Source of the DNA: Cryobacterium roopkundense
Lineage (GTDB): Bacteria > Actinomycetota > Actinomycetes > Actinomycetales > Microbacteriaceae
Length of the DNA: 64,000 bases
Direction: 5' to 3'
NCBI RefSeq assembly: GCF_014200405.1
Contig: NZ_JACHBQ010000001.1
Span: 1,798,001 to 1,862,000 of the forward strand
Under the pieces are notes generated by a model that had not been told where the DNA came from, did no database searches, and saw only the letters and a program-made list of their open reading frames with translations. Both the position numbers and the translations under genes were made by a program. Within the stretch, counting starts at the first letter, position 1, and each line of letters opens with the position of its first letter. Below are positions 53,299-62,885 of the stretch, piece after piece.

Positions 53299-54330
53299 CT
53301 ATTCTACCGGGGGCTCGAGGTCGCGGGCTTTGGACAGGCCCGCGCTCGTGCTGGCGGCCCTGGCGCGCTTGCGCATGCTCTTCGAACTGACGTTGCGTTC
53401 TCCGAGCGCGCCAGGAGTCCAGGCTTCCACGTCCGCGTCGTCGAAGTCCGTCTTCGATGGGCGGCGTTTCAGCTCGGGGAGGATGGTGTCGGGGGCCAGA
53501 CGACGTGCCGTGATCAGAAAACCGGTGTGCCCGATCATGCGGTGGTCGGGGCGCACGGCGAGTCCCTCCACGTGCCAGCCTCGGATCATCGTCTCGTTGG
53601 AATCCGGGTTCGTGTAGAGGCCCGTTCCGCGGATGGCCTCGGCCACGCGGGAGAGCTGCGTGACTGTCGCAACGTAGCAGAGCACCACTCCCCCGGGCTT
53701 GAGGGCATCGGACACGACGCCGAGGCATTCCCAGGGCGCGAGCATGTCGAGCACGACTCGATCGACGCTGTGCGCGGGCATCACGTCCGGGAGGGTTTCC
53801 GCGAGGTCCCCGAGAGTGATCGTCCAGTTCTCGGGGTCGGAACCCAGGAATGTCGCCACGTTGTCGCGGGCGACGTCGGCAAACTCTTCGCGGCGCTCGA
53901 ACGAGGCCAGGCGCCCGGCCGATCCGATAGCACGCAACAGCCAGAGGGATAGAGCGCCGGACCCGACGCCGGCCTCGACGACGGTCGCTCCCGGAAAGAT
54001 ATCGGCCTGTGCGAGGATCTGCGCGGCGTCTTTCGGGTAGATGATCGCGGCGCCGCGGGGCATCGACATGACGAAGTCGCTCAGCAGCGGGCGGAGGGCG
54101 AGGTGCTCGACGCCGACGTTGTTCGTGACGACGGAGCCATCGGGCTGCCCGATGATGTCGTCATGCGCCAAGATGCCGCGGTGTGTGTGGAAGCCTTGGC
54201 CTGGAATCAGGGCAATGGTGTTCATCCGTCCCTTGGGACCGGTTAGTTGCACGCGGTCGCCCGCGCGGAACGGGCCGCTGTTCTGTGGGACCTGGCTGTT
54301 GTTTGCGGTGCTGGTGCCGATATTACTCAT
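53299..54330 (-). CDS. trmI: tRNA (adenine-58-N1)-methyltransferase TrmI
   Basis: 343 residues from ATG 54330 (MSNIGTSTANNSQ). It makes m1A58 in the tRNA T-loop. The N-terminal small beta domain has DRVQLTGPKGRMNTIALIPG and FHTHRGILAHDDIIG. The Rossmann core has TVVEAGVGSGALSLWLLRAI (SAM site) and VDRVVLDMLAPWE. The basic C-terminal tail (SSKSMRKRARAASTSAGLSK) is longer than usual. Four bases after the HAD gene stop, so probably one operon. The long reading upstream of 54330 overlaps that gene and is rejected. Confidence 0.92.
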   Translation of the reverse strand: MSNIGTSTANNSQVPQNSGPFRAGDRVQLTGPKGRMNTIALIPGQGFHTHRGILAHDDIIGQPDGSVVTNNVGVEHLALRPLLSDFVMSMPRGAAIIYPKDAAQILAQADIFPGATVVEAGVGSGALSLWLLRAIGSAGRLASFERREEFADVARDNVATFLGSDPENWTITLGDLAETLPDVMPAHSVDRVVLDMLAPWECLGVVSDALKPGGVVLCYVATVTQLSRVAEAIRGTGLYTNPDSNETMIRGWHVEGLAVRPDHRMIGHTGFLITARRLAPDTILPELKRRPSKTDFDDADVEAWTPGALGERNVSSKSMRKRARAASTSAGLSKARDLEPPVE

Positions 54331-54334
54331 GTGG

Positions 54335-55069
54335 CTACTGCGTTCTCGTGGTGATGGAAAATTCGGACAGGAGATCCAGGTCGATCCGGGACAAGCGCTC
54401 CCGATACAGCTCGGAGACGTGCTCAAGGGTGCGCCCGTCGAGAGTCGACCAACGCGTGTAGGCGGCGCTCTCGGGCAGGTCGATCTGGTGGGGAACGGCA
54501 ACGGTAATGGTTCCCGCTGCCACGGCACTCGTGACTCCGGGGGTTGAGTCCTCGATCGCGACGCAGTGCGCCGGGTCTACGCCGAGTGTGGCTGCCGCGG
54601 TGAGATACGGCTCGGGGTGCGGTTTGCTGTTGGTGACCATGTCTCCGGCGATGATGAGGTCGAAGGCAGGGAAGTCGATCAGTTCGACGATTTGGCGCGC
54701 CATGCGCTTCACGGACATTGTCACCAGAGCGGTGGGAATGCCGGCGTCTTTGAGCTCGGCCAGCAGTTCGCGGGAACCGGGCCGCCAGGGAATTCCGTGC
54801 TCGGCCAGCTGTTCCTGCACGCGATCCGTCAGCCACTGCACGATGGCGTCGGCTTCCATGTCGACGCCTCTGCCTTGCAGGATGCTCGCCGAATTCCACA
54901 GGCCGGAACCCACCAGGAGCATGCAATCGTCGTGCGTCCACACGCCGCCATACGACGCGACGAGCTCGGTTTCGGCACGCATCCAGTAGGGCTCGGTGTC
55001 GACGAGAGTGCCGTCCATGTCCCAGAGTACGGCGGCGGGCAGGGGGGAATCTTTCTGGAACACATTCAC
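54335..55069 (-). CDS. HAD superfamily phosphatase
   Basis: 244 residues from GTG 55069 (VNVFQKDSPLPA). HAD motifs: AVLWDMDGTLVDTEPYW (nucleophile and acid Asp), ALVTMSVKRMA (motif II Thr/Ser), and SKPHPEPYLTAAATLG with VAIEDSTPGVTSAVAAG (motifs III and IV). The helical cap between motifs I and II makes it a beta-phosphoglucomutase/phosphatase-type enzyme; substrate unknown. TACACT lies eight bases before GTG 55069, which decides against the TTG at 55078. Divergent from the PAC2 gene; trmI follows. Confidence 0.9.
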   Translation of the reverse strand: MNVFQKDSPLPAAVLWDMDGTLVDTEPYWMRAETELVASYGGVWTHDDCMLLVGSGLWNSASILQGRGVDMEADAIVQWLTDRVQEQLAEHGIPWRPGSRELLAELKDAGIPTALVTMSVKRMARQIVELIDFPAFDLIIAGDMVTNSKPHPEPYLTAAATLGVDPAHCVAIEDSTPGVTSAVAAGTITVAVPHQIDLPESAAYTRWSTLDGRTLEHVSELYRERLSRIDLDLLSEFSITTRTQ

Positions 55070-55077
55070 GGAGTCCA

Positions 55078-55083
55078 AGTGTA
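55078..55083 (-). promoter_or_regulatory. Putative -10 box, leaderless HAD gene
   Basis: TACACT on the minus strand eight bases before GTG 55069. Confidence 0.45.
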
Positions 55084-55150
55084 GAGGGCACGGCCTATCC
55101 TTGACTGAAGGTGAACCGAACGGCGCACCCCGAGATCGAGGTTATGCACG

Positions 55151-56089
55151 GTGACAGACGGTAATGGGTTTCTAGGCGGACGGCTCTTGGTCGTGGCGTT
55201 CGAGGGCTGGAACGACGCTGGAGAAGCGGCCACCGGGGCCGTTCGCACGCTCAAAGACCTGCTCGACATGCGCGAGATCATGACCGTCGACCCTGAACTG
55301 TATTTTGACTACCAATTCAACCGACCGACGATTTCCACCAACGAGGATGGACTTCGCGTGATCGAATGGCCGAGCGCGACGATGTTCGGACCGAGAGCGC
55401 CGGGAGCGGCCAGCGTTCCTCTCGCCGAAGACGCGGAGCTTCGGGTGAGCGGAACGAATGCGGGGAACATCTATCTGCTGCTCGGCACAGAACCGTCACG
55501 CAGCTGGAAGAGTTTCGCGGCGGAGGTTTTTGATGCCGCCCTTGCCGCTGACGTGACCGGAGTGGTCTTTCTCGGCGCCATGCTCGCTGATGTGCCGCAC
55601 ACCCGGCCGATTTCCATATTCGTCTCGAGCGACAACGCCCTCGTGCGCAGCGAGCTGCAAATCGAACGCAGCAGCTATGAGGGCCCCGTGGGGATTCTCA
55701 GCATTCTCTCCGACGCGTCAGAGACCGCGGGGATTCCCACGCTGTCGATTTGGGCGTCCGTTCCCCACTACGTGCACAACGCGCCGTCGCCGAAGGCGAT
55801 GCTGGCGCTGATCGACAAGCTCGAAGAGGTCATCGATGTGGTGATCCCCCGTGGCAACCTGGTGACAGAGGCCGCCGAGTGGGAGTCGGGCATCGACACT
55901 CTCGCGGCCGAAGACGAGGAAATGGCCGCATACATCGCCCAGCTCGAGCAGGCCCGCGACACCGTGGACTCGCCGGAGGCCAGCGGCGAGGCGATTGCCC
56001 AGGAGTTTGAGAAGTACCTGCGCAAGCGCGGGGACGGACGTGACGGGCGCGCCGATGGCCGCACGGGGCCTGACGGCCCCCGACAGTAG
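55151..56089 (+). CDS. PAC2 family protein (second of two)
   Basis: 312 residues. N-terminal RLLVVAFEGWNDAGEAATGA is the PAC2 signature. Further marks are NIYLLLGTEPSRSWKSFAAE, VVFLGAMLADVPHTRP and SIWASVPHYVHNAPSPKAML. The acidic helical C-terminus (EDEEMAAYIAQLEQARDTVD) is followed by a charged Gly/Asp/Arg tail. Clearly different from the PAC2 at 7273. This is the copy linked to mshC and trmI across actinobacteria. GTG 55151 has GAGG nine bases upstream. Confidence 0.88.
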   Translation: MTDGNGFLGGRLLVVAFEGWNDAGEAATGAVRTLKDLLDMREIMTVDPELYFDYQFNRPTISTNEDGLRVIEWPSATMFGPRAPGAASVPLAEDAELRVSGTNAGNIYLLLGTEPSRSWKSFAAEVFDAALAADVTGVVFLGAMLADVPHTRPISIFVSSDNALVRSELQIERSSYEGPVGILSILSDASETAGIPTLSIWASVPHYVHNAPSPKAMLALIDKLEEVIDVVIPRGNLVTEAAEWESGIDTLAAEDEEMAAYIAQLEQARDTVDSPEASGEAIAQEFEKYLRKRGDGRDGRADGRTGPDGPRQ

Positions 56090-56116
56090 CCGCCCGGCTG
56101 CCGGGCGACGGCCGAA

Positions 56117-57406
56117 TCAGGTCGCGAGCACGTCCACACCCAGCAGGGCGTTGATGGCCAGGGCCACAAGTGCCGGGTCGTCGACGCCGGAGTCGGCCGC
56201 GGAATCGAGCACAGAGAGCGTCGCTGGAGTGTCGAGGTCGTCGTTCAGGCATTCCCTGACTCGCTCGACGACCGAGGCAGCCGAGGCGACCCCTGTGGGC
56301 GCCGCGCCCTCCGCTGTCGCCGCGGAGAACGCAGCCCGGTATCGGGCCAAGCGGTGCTCTGCCGCGTGCAGCAGCGGCTCCGTCCAGGCCCAGTTGGTGC
56401 GGTAGTGCTGCGCCAGGAGGGCGAGGCGGATGGCACGCGGGTCGGTTCCCTGGCTGCGCAGGCCCGAGACGAGCACGAGGTTGCCGAGGGACTTGCTCAT
56501 TTTTTCGCCCTGGTAGGCCACCATTCCGGTGTGGCTGTAGACGCCGGCCAGCGGGTGCCCCGATAGGGCGGCCGCGTGGCCGGCACTCATGTCGTGGTGC
56601 GGGAAGACGAGGTCTGAGCCGCCGCCCTGAACTGTGAAGTCAGTGCCGAGTTCCTTCAGCGCAATGACCGAGCACTCGATGTGCCAGCCCGGGCGTCCGG
56701 CACCGACTCTGGAGGCCCACTGTGGCTCCCCCGCGCGAGCGGCACGCCACAGCAGAGGATCGAGCGGATCACGCTTGCCCGCACGATCGGGGTCTCCCCC
56801 ACGCTCGGCGAACAGCGCGAGCATCGTGTTTCGATCGAGATTGCTTTCGTCGCCGAGACGCCAATCGGTCTGAGACTCGGCCGCTTCGATGTCGAAGTAC
56901 AGATCGGAGCCAATGACGCCATCCGCTCCGGGGACGGCGTCAGGGGTCTCCACGGGGTAGGCCAGGCCGGCGTCCCGCAGCTGGGAGACGGCGGCGGCGA
57001 CCTCGCCGATGACCTCGGTCACTGCCACGTAGTCGTTCGGCGGAATGATGCCGAGAGCCTCCATGTCGGTTCGGAAGAGCTCCACCTGTGATTCGGCGAG
57101 CTCCCGCCAGTCCACTCCCGTGGCGGTGGCGCGTTCGAGGAGCGGGTCGTCGACATCCGTGACGTTCTGGGCGTAGTGCACGCGGAACCCCGCATCCAGC
57201 CAGACCCGCTGCAGGGTGTCGAAGGCCAGATAGGTGGCAGCGTGGCCGAGGTGCGTGGCGTCGTACGGTGTGATTCCGCAGACATAGAGCCGCGCGACGT
57301 CCCGCGGCCTGGCCTCGACCAAACCGTCCGTCGCGGTGTCATGCAGCCAGGGTGCGCCTGCGCGACCCGGGACAGACGGAATTACTGGTCGCTTCCAAGC
57401 ACGCAT
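56117..57406 (-). CDS. mshC: Mycothiol ligase MshC
   Basis: 429 residues. Joins cysteine to GlcN-inositol with ATP, the third conserved step of mycothiol synthesis. It derives from cysteinyl-tRNA synthetase: YVCGITPYDATHLGHAATYL (zinc Cys and HxGH site, about 43-62), YAQNVTDVDDPLLERA, and KMSKSLGNLV (KMSKS loop, about 300). It lacks the tRNA-binding C-terminal domain of CysRS. ATG 57406 has the hexamer TAGGCT six bases upstream, right at the uppP stop, so it can be transcribed without uppP. Confidence 0.94.
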   Translation of the reverse strand: MRAWKRPVIPSVPGRAGAPWLHDTATDGLVEARPRDVARLYVCGITPYDATHLGHAATYLAFDTLQRVWLDAGFRVHYAQNVTDVDDPLLERATATGVDWRELAESQVELFRTDMEALGIIPPNDYVAVTEVIGEVAAAVSQLRDAGLAYPVETPDAVPGADGVIGSDLYFDIEAAESQTDWRLGDESNLDRNTMLALFAERGGDPDRAGKRDPLDPLLWRAARAGEPQWASRVGAGRPGWHIECSVIALKELGTDFTVQGGGSDLVFPHHDMSAGHAAALSGHPLAGVYSHTGMVAYQGEKMSKSLGNLVLVSGLRSQGTDPRAIRLALLAQHYRTNWAWTEPLLHAAEHRLARYRAAFSAATAEGAAPTGVASAASVVERVRECLNDDLDTPATLSVLDSAADSGVDDPALVALAINALLGVDVLAT

Positions 57407-57412
57407 GCCACC

Positions 57413-57418
57413 AGCCTA
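57413..57418 (-). promoter_or_regulatory. Putative -10 box, leaderless mshC
   Basis: TAGGCT on the minus strand six bases before ATG 57406, just after the uppP stop. Confidence 0.45.
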
Positions 57419-57419
57419 A

Positions 57420-58274
57420 CTACGCGGAGATGACGTTCGTTGCCAACAGCACGAGAAGCACGGTGCCGAGCAGGATGCGATAGATCACGAACGGGAGGAA
57501 GCTGTGCTTCGAAATGTAGCCCATGAAGAACTTGATGACGAACAGGGCGACCACGAAGGCGACAACCGTGGCGACGAGCGTCTCGAGCGGCCCGAAGATC
57601 TCGGGCTTGCAGTTCGTGGCACCGGCGAGGCAGGGTTCCGCGATCGACTTGTACACCTGATAGAAACCGCTGCCGAACACAGCGGGGATGGCCAGGAGGA
57701 ACGCGTACCGGGCGGCGGCGGAGCGCTCGTACCCCATGAACAGGCCGAAGGTGATGGTGCCGCCGGAGCGTGAGACGCCCGGAATCAACGCGAGGGACTG
57801 CGCGAATCCGTAGATGACGCCGTCGCCGACCGTCAGGTCATTCAACCGGCGACGCTTGGCACCCACGTGGTCCGCGATGCCGAGCAGTATTCCGAAGCCG
57901 ATGAGCATGGCTGCGGTGATCCACATCGAACGCAGCACGGTCTCGATCTGGTCCTGGAAGAGCAGGCCGAGCACGACGATCGGCAGAGAGCCGAGGATGA
58001 TGAGCCAGCCCATGCGCGCGTCAGGGTCGGTGCGGGGTACGCGGCCCACGAGTGACCGCGACCACTGGCCGATGATGCGCACGATGTCGTGCCAGAAGAA
58101 GATGACGACGGCGAGTTCGGTGCCGATCTGGGTAATCGCCGTGAATTGTGCGCCAGGGTCCTCGCCGGTGCCCAGCAGTTGGCCGACGATCGAGATATGT
58201 GCGCTAGATGACACCGGAAGAAACTCGGTCAGTCCCTGGACGAGGCCGAGGATGATCGCATTGATGAAGTCCAC
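57420..58274 (-). CDS. uppP: Undecaprenyl-diphosphatase UppP (BacA)
   Basis: 284 residues, about eight membrane helices. Recycles the undecaprenyl carrier for cell-wall synthesis and gives bacitracin tolerance. The two active-site motifs are [19 protein letters not shown] and [18 protein letters not shown]. It starts with GTG with GGAAG about eight bases before. Upstream of mshC on the same strand, a common actinobacterial order. Confidence 0.95.
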   Translation of the reverse strand: MDFINAIILGLVQGLTEFLPVSSSAHISIVGQLLGTGEDPGAQFTAITQIGTELAVVIFFWHDIVRIIGQWSRSLVGRVPRTDPDARMGWLIILGSLPIVVLGLLFQDQIETVLRSMWITAAMLIGFGILLGIADHVGAKRRRLNDLTVGDGVIYGFAQSLALIPGVSRSGGTITFGLFMGYERSAAARYAFLLAIPAVFGSGFYQVYKSIAEPCLAGATNCKPEIFGPLETLVATVVAFVVALFVIKFFMGYISKHSFLPFVIYRILLGTVLLVLLATNVISA

Positions 58275-58329
58275 GCGTGCCGCTTCCGCTGTCGAGTGCC
58301 CGAAGGCCGATGAGTTGCCCGAGGGCCGA

Positions 58330-59655
58330 TCAATACCGTGAGAGCAGATCCGTCAAAACCTGCCTGCCAAACACTAATGCGTCCAGGGGCACTCTTTCAT
58401 CCACGCCGTGGAACATCGCCGGAAAATCCAAATCGGAGGGGAGCCGGAGCGGCGCGAAGCCATAGCCCTTGATGCCCAGTGTGCTCAGTGCCTTGTTGTC
58501 GGTTCCGGCGGAGAGCAGATAGGGCAGTACAGGGGCGCCAGGGTCATGTCGGCCAAGGGTCTCCACGACGGCATCGACGAGCGGACCGCCGAATTCGATC
58601 TCTAGTCCGATGTCGCGGTGCATGATGACGATCTCGATATCCGGTCCCACCAGGTCGGCGATTTCGGCGAGAACACTGTCTTCCTCACCGGGGAGCGAAC
58701 GGATGTCAATGAGCGCCTCGGCCGTGTCTGGGATCACGTTGTGCTTGTACCCGGCGGCGAGGCCCGTAGGGTTCGTCGTCGTGCGCAGGCTGGCCTGAAT
58801 GAAACCGGCGGCGGTGCCCGTGGCAAGGGCGAGTTCGTCGGGGCCGACGCGTTGCGGGTCAACGTCTAGGATGCGGGCAAGCTCGGCGAGCAATTGGGTG
58901 GTCGTGTTGGTGAGCCGGATGGGCCACTCACGACGTCCGACCTTCGCCACGGCCTCGGCCAGCCGTGTGATGGCATTGTCGTGGTGGATGCGGGAACCGT
59001 GGCCGGCGCTCCCCCGCGCCACGAGCTTCACCCAGATGAGCGCCTTCTCCCCGGTCTGCAGCAGGTAGGCACGCTTACCGGCCAGGGTGATTGAGTAACC
59101 GCCGACCTCGCTGATGGCTTCCGTGGCCCCCGTGAAGAGCTCCGGTCGCTCCCGAGCGAGGTAACCGGAGCCGAGCACTCCCCCCGCCTCCTCGTCGGCG
59201 AAGAAGGCGATCACGAGGTCGCGTTCCGGTGCGCCGCCGCTGCCGATGATGTCGGTGAGGGACGCGAGAATCATGGCATCCATGTTCTTCATGTCCACAG
59301 CGCCGCGGCCCCAGAGCAGGCCGTCTTTGATGACGCCACCGAACGGGTCCACGCTCCAGTTGGCCGGATCGGCCGGCACCACGTCGAGGTGCCCGTGCAC
59401 CACGAGGGCACTGCAGCTGCTGTCGCGCCCTGTCACGCGGGCCACCACACTCGTGCGGCCCGGCTCGGAATCAATGAGTTCAGGGGCCAGCCCCAGGCCG
59501 CGCAGATGCGCGGCCACGTACTCCGCCGCATCCGTTTCGCCGTTGGATCGACCCTCTCCGTAGTTGGTGGTGTCGAGGCGGATCAGGTCGCGAGCCAGAA
59601 CGGCCGTTAGGTCGAGGTCGGAGTCTGACGGGGAGCTGGACGTGAGGGAAACCAT
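58330..59655 (-). CDS. M20/M25/M40 family metallo-hydrolase
   Basis: 441 residues from ATG 59655 ([15 protein letters not shown]). Metal-binding motifs: [33 protein letters not shown] (bridging Asp), and [18 protein letters not shown] (general base). The lid/dimer domain has [19 protein letters not shown]. Probable deacylase or dipeptidase; substrate unknown. Distinct from the dipeptidase at 20900. TAGCGT lies seven bases before ATG 59655; the longer reading upstream reaches toward the tRNA and is rejected. Confidence 0.9.
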   Translation of the reverse strand: MVSLTSSSPSDSDLDLTAVLARDLIRLDTTNYGEGRSNGETDAAEYVAAHLRGLGLAPELIDSEPGRTSVVARVTGRDSSCSALVVHGHLDVVPADPANWSVDPFGGVIKDGLLWGRGAVDMKNMDAMILASLTDIIGSGGAPERDLVIAFFADEEAGGVLGSGYLARERPELFTGATEAISEVGGYSITLAGKRAYLLQTGEKALIWVKLVARGSAGHGSRIHHDNAITRLAEAVAKVGRREWPIRLTNTTTQLLAELARILDVDPQRVGPDELALATGTAAGFIQASLRTTTNPTGLAAGYKHNVIPDTAEALIDIRSLPGEEDSVLAEIADLVGPDIEIVIMHRDIGLEIEFGGPLVDAVVETLGRHDPGAPVLPYLLSAGTDNKALSTLGIKGYGFAPLRLPSDLDFPAMFHGVDERVPLDALVFGRQVLTDLLSRY

Positions 59656-59662
59656 GGTGTTC

Positions 59663-59668
59663 ACGCTA
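59663..59668 (-). promoter_or_regulatory. Putative -10 box, leaderless M20 gene
   Basis: TAGCGT on the minus strand seven bases before ATG 59655. Confidence 0.4.
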
Positions 59669-59766
59669 CCTGCAACGTGCACTCGGTGGCGTGGGTCAAA
59701 CGAGCTCAGAATCCGTGCTAGATTATTACCTCGGCAGCCGGTTTTACACGGAGGCCGTTTCACCCA

Positions 59767-59851
59767 GTCCGGGTGGCGGAATTGGTAGACGCGCTGGCTT
59801 GAGGTGCCAGTGCCCGTTAAGGGCGTGTGGGTTCAATTCCCATCTCGGACA
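59767..59851 (+). tRNA. tRNA-Leu (anticodon GAG)
   Basis: The acceptor stem pairs GTCCGGG (59767-59773) with CTCGGAC (59844-59850), discriminator A at 59851. D-loop ATTGGTAGAC; anticodon stem CTGGC/GCCAG with loop TTGAGGT, anticodon GAG at 59801-59803. A long variable arm (TGCCCGTTAAGGGCGT) marks class II, as for Leu. T-loop GGTTCAATTCC. CCA is not encoded. It would read CTC and CTT codons. Confidence 0.97.
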
Positions 59852-59900
59852 CGGAGATTACGTAAGCGGTAATCAACGAGGACTGGTTGAGACAGTTCAG

Positions 59901-59928
59901 AGGGCCGGATCCTAGGATCCGGCCTTCT
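59901..59928 (+). terminator. Terminator after tRNA-Leu
   Basis: A perfect 22-base palindrome (59903-59924, arms GGCCGGATCCT/AGGATCCGGCC) followed by a pyrimidine-rich TTCTCT. Confidence 0.75.
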
Positions 59929-59965
59929 CTCGTTAACGCCCCTATTCCGCGAGCCTCAGGTGCAC

Positions 59966-59971
59966 TAGGTT
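59966..59971 (+). promoter_or_regulatory. Putative -10 box, leaderless GAP-family gene
   Basis: TAGGTT six bases before ATG 59978. Confidence 0.5.
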
Positions 59972-59977
59972 CGAGCC

Positions 59978-60649
59978 ATGCTCCAGGCGCTCGGACAACT
60001 GCTCCCGATCGCAGTCGCGATCGCCCTGAGCACCGTGCCCATCATGGCCACGGTCCTGATCCTGATGTCTCCCAACCGGGATCGTTCTTCGGTGCCGTTC
60101 CTCATCGGTTGGGTGGTGGGAATCGCCGCCATGGCCGGAGTGTTCACGCTCGGAGCCCAAGCGTTTCCCGCACCGGGCACGCGCGGACCTCACGGCTCAG
60201 CACTTCTGGGCCTTGTGCAGATCTTCATCGGGCTCGCTCTCGTGGCCCTGGCAGTGATCAGCTGGCGGCGCGGGCGTGCCCACCCCACGGAAGGGATTCC
60301 CCGATGGTTGCGCCGGGTGGGTTCCTTCGGCCCGTGGTCGTCGTTCGGGCTCGCGATGGGGCTCAACGTGCGCCCGAAGGCCCTGCTGCTCAGCGCCGCG
60401 GCCGGATTGTCTCTTCGGGTCGGTTCGCTCTCGCCGGAATCGACGCTGATCGTGCTCGGCATCTTCGCCGTCCTGGCGTCCGCGACGGTGTCGGTGCCGA
60501 TTGTGGCGGCAATCGCCTCACCGGAGCGGGCCGAGACCTGGCTGGTCGCCAGTGAGAGCTGGATCAATCGGAATAGCCGCACCGTGACCAACCTCATCGT
60601 CGTTGTGATCGGCGTGGTCATTCTCGGCAACGGACTCCGGCTGCTGTAG
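59978..60649 (+). CDS. GAP family membrane protein (Sap-like)
   Basis: 223 residues, about six membrane helices: LLPIAVAIALSTVPIMATVL, FLIGWVVGIAAMAGVFTL, LVQIFIGLALVALAVISW, LIVLGIFAVLASATVSVPIV and TNLIVVVIGVVILGNGLRLL. The pattern matches the actinobacterial GAP family (with the mycobacterial Sap lipid-addressing protein), a relative of LysE-type exporters. The substrate is unknown. Its last codons and stop form the start of the (CTGTAG)10 repeat. Confidence 0.82.
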   Translation: MLQALGQLLPIAVAIALSTVPIMATVLILMSPNRDRSSVPFLIGWVVGIAAMAGVFTLGAQAFPAPGTRGPHGSALLGLVQIFIGLALVALAVISWRRGRAHPTEGIPRWLRRVGSFGPWSSFGLAMGLNVRPKALLLSAAAGLSLRVGSLSPESTLIVLGIFAVLASATVSVPIVAAIASPERAETWLVASESWINRNSRTVTNLIVVVIGVVILGNGLRLL

Positions 60650-60703
60650 CTGTAGCTGTAGCTGTAGCTGTAGCTGTAGCTGTAGCTGTAGCTGTAGCTG
60701 TAG
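60644..60703. repeat. (CTGTAG)10 hexanucleotide microsatellite
   Basis: Ten perfect head-to-tail copies of CTGTAG, then a partial CTG. The first unit contains the last Leu codon and the TAG stop of the GAP-family gene; the rest fills the gap up to about 40 bases before the -10 box of the next gene. On the opposite strand it reads as (Ser-Tyr)n. Confidence 0.97.
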
Positions 60704-60744
60704 CTGAGGAAGTCTTCGGTTCGCGGGCACGCAGCTGCACGGGC

Positions 60745-60750
60745 TACCTT
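60745..60750 (+). promoter_or_regulatory. Putative -10 box, leaderless S9 peptidase
   Basis: TACCTT seven bases before ATG 60758. Confidence 0.45.
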
Positions 60751-60757
60751 TGAATGC

Positions 60758-62869
60758 ATGACAATAGAGTCTCTGGTCTCGCCTTTCTTCCGTCTTGACG
60801 CCTACATAGCGCTGCCCCGCGTGGAAGGTCTCGCCCTGTCACCGGATGGACGGCAGGTCATCCTCACGGTTGCGACCCTCGCTCGCGATCACACGACGTA
60901 CGAGCGGGCGCTGTGGTCGGTGGCCGCGGACGGCACCGGGAGCCCGGTTCGACTGACCCGATCCGCCAAGGGCGAGTCGGGGGTGGCTTTCACCGGATCG
61001 GGGGACGTTCTGTTCGTGTCGGCCAGGCCCGACGCGTCCGCACAGAGCTCGACCACCCCGAAGGACGCGGAGGTCGCACAGCTCTGGCTGCTGCCCGCCT
61101 CCGGCGGTGAGGCTCGCGCCGTGACGCGGCTCGCGGGCGGCGTGTCGAATATCGCCGCCACAGCCGCGGCCTCCGACACCGTCGTGATCGCGGCGGACAT
61201 TCTCGTGAGCGCCGGCGATCTCGAAGCGGATGCCGTGCTGCGCAGGGAGCGCACAGACAAGAAAGTCGCCGCCATTCTGCATGAGAGCTACCCTGTGCGG
61301 TTCTGGGACCATGACCTGGGGCCCGCGCAGCCGCACCTCTTTGCGCTCGAGCTGTCGGCGCTCCACGATGCTGTGCCGATACACGACACTGTTGCAACGG
61401 ATGCCACGTCCCCGAACACCGCGTCCCCGTACGCCACGGATCTTCCGCGGCCCGCGGACCTCACTCCGATGCCGGGACGCTCGGCCGAGACCGGCGGCCA
61501 GTCGCTCACTCCGGACGGACGCACGGTGATTGCTTCCCTGCGGGTGCAGGAACAGCGCTCCGGTCGGCACGTTCTCGTCTCCATCGACGTTGCGACCGGA
61601 ACGCACACCGTGCTGCTGGCCGAGGACAGGGTCGACTTCGAATCCCCCGTGGTCAGCCGTGACGGAAGGCACGTGGCTTATGTTCGCAGCGTCTTCTCCA
61701 CGCCCGCCGGTCCCACCGACCAGGAAATCTGGATCGCTGGCATCGACGGGTCGAACCGGCGTCGGCTTGCGGCGGCGTGGGACCGCTGGCCCTCGAGCAT
61801 GGCCTTTGACGCTGACGACGCCGCGCTCATCGTCACAGCGGACAACGACGGTCGTGGACCGGTTTTCCGCGTGCCCGTGGACGGATCCGTTGTTGAGCAG
61901 ATCACGACCGACGAGTTCAGCTACTCGAACGTGGCAGTGGACGTGGCAACGGGCGACCTTGTAGCGTTACGTTCCTCATGGATGGCCCCGGCGCATCCGG
62001 TGCGTATTTTTCGCTCCGGAGCCGTCGTCGCACTGCAGACCCCGGCGACCCTTCCGGTGGCACCGGGCACGATCACCGAGGTCGAGACTGTCGCCGAGGA
62101 CGGCACACGAGTGCGCGCCTGGCTGCTGCTGCCGGAGGGGGCGTCGGCCGAGCAGCCGGCGCCGCTGCTGCTGTGGATTCACGGCGGGCCGCTGAACAGC
62201 TGGAACGCCTGGAGCTGGCGCTGGAGCCCGCTGCTTGCTGTGGCGCGCGGCTACGCCGTGCTGCTGCCCGACCCGGCGCTGTCCACCGGCTACGGGCTCG
62301 ACTTCATTGCGCGGGGCTGGGACTCCTGGGGGGCCAAGCCCTACACCGACCTGCTGGCCATAACGGATGCCGCGGAGGCCCGGGCCGACATCGACGAGAG
62401 CAAGACTGCCGCGATGGGCGGCTCCTTCGGTGGATACATGGCCAACTGGGTAGCCGGCCACACCGACAGGTTTCAGGCGATCATCAGCCACGCGAGCCTG
62501 TGGGCCCTCGACCAGTTCAACGGCACGACCGATAACTCGCAGTATTGGCAGAGCATCTTCTCGGCGCAGGGAATGATCGACAGCTCCCCGCACCACAGCG
62601 TGCGGGACATCGTGACACCGATGCTCGTGATCCACGGCGACCACGACTACAGGGTGCCAATCGGGGAGAGCCTGCGCCTGTGGTCGGAGCTGGCCGAGCA
62701 CCACGCCCAGCCTGACGGGACCACGCAGCACAAGTTCCTCTATTTTCCCGATGAGAACCACTGGGTGTTGGGACCCCAGCACGCCGTGGTCTGGTACGAG
62801 ACGGTGTTTGCGTTCCTCGACCAGCACGTGCACGGCGCAGAATGGAAACGGCCGGAGCTGCTCGGCTAG
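60758..62869 (+). CDS. S9 family prolyl oligopeptidase-type peptidase
   Basis: 703 residues. N-terminal beta-propeller with repeated blades (VEGLALSPDGRQVILTV, SPVVSRDGRHVAYVRSVF, DQEIWIAGIDGSNRRRL) and a C-terminal hydrolase domain. The catalytic Ser is in AAMGGSFGGYMANW (about 554), Asp in VIHGDHDYRVPIGES (about 629) and His in FPDENHWVLGPQH (about 667). No signal peptide. Family members cut short peptides; exact specificity unknown. The upstream microsatellite lies just behind its promoter. Confidence 0.93.
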   Translation: MTIESLVSPFFRLDAYIALPRVEGLALSPDGRQVILTVATLARDHTTYERALWSVAADGTGSPVRLTRSAKGESGVAFTGSGDVLFVSARPDASAQSSTTPKDAEVAQLWLLPASGGEARAVTRLAGGVSNIAATAAASDTVVIAADILVSAGDLEADAVLRRERTDKKVAAILHESYPVRFWDHDLGPAQPHLFALELSALHDAVPIHDTVATDATSPNTASPYATDLPRPADLTPMPGRSAETGGQSLTPDGRTVIASLRVQEQRSGRHVLVSIDVATGTHTVLLAEDRVDFESPVVSRDGRHVAYVRSVFSTPAGPTDQEIWIAGIDGSNRRRLAAAWDRWPSSMAFDADDAALIVTADNDGRGPVFRVPVDGSVVEQITTDEFSYSNVAVDVATGDLVALRSSWMAPAHPVRIFRSGAVVALQTPATLPVAPGTITEVETVAEDGTRVRAWLLLPEGASAEQPAPLLLWIHGGPLNSWNAWSWRWSPLLAVARGYAVLLPDPALSTGYGLDFIARGWDSWGAKPYTDLLAITDAAEARADIDESKTAAMGGSFGGYMANWVAGHTDRFQAIISHASLWALDQFNGTTDNSQYWQSIFSAQGMIDSSPHHSVRDIVTPMLVIHGDHDYRVPIGESLRLWSELAEHHAQPDGTTQHKFLYFPDENHWVLGPQHAVVWYETVFAFLDQHVHGAEWKRPELLG

Positions 62870-62885
62870 GGGCAGGGGACGGCCG

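Noticed and set aside
60644..60703. Phase-variation switch that toggles a reading frame
   Set aside because: The unit is six bases, so slippage cannot shift frame, and the stop is in the first unit.
60190..60759. Open frame with a long Ser-Tyr repeat on the minus strand
   Set aside because: The repeat is the translated (CTGTAG)10 microsatellite; the remainder is antisense to the GAP-family gene.
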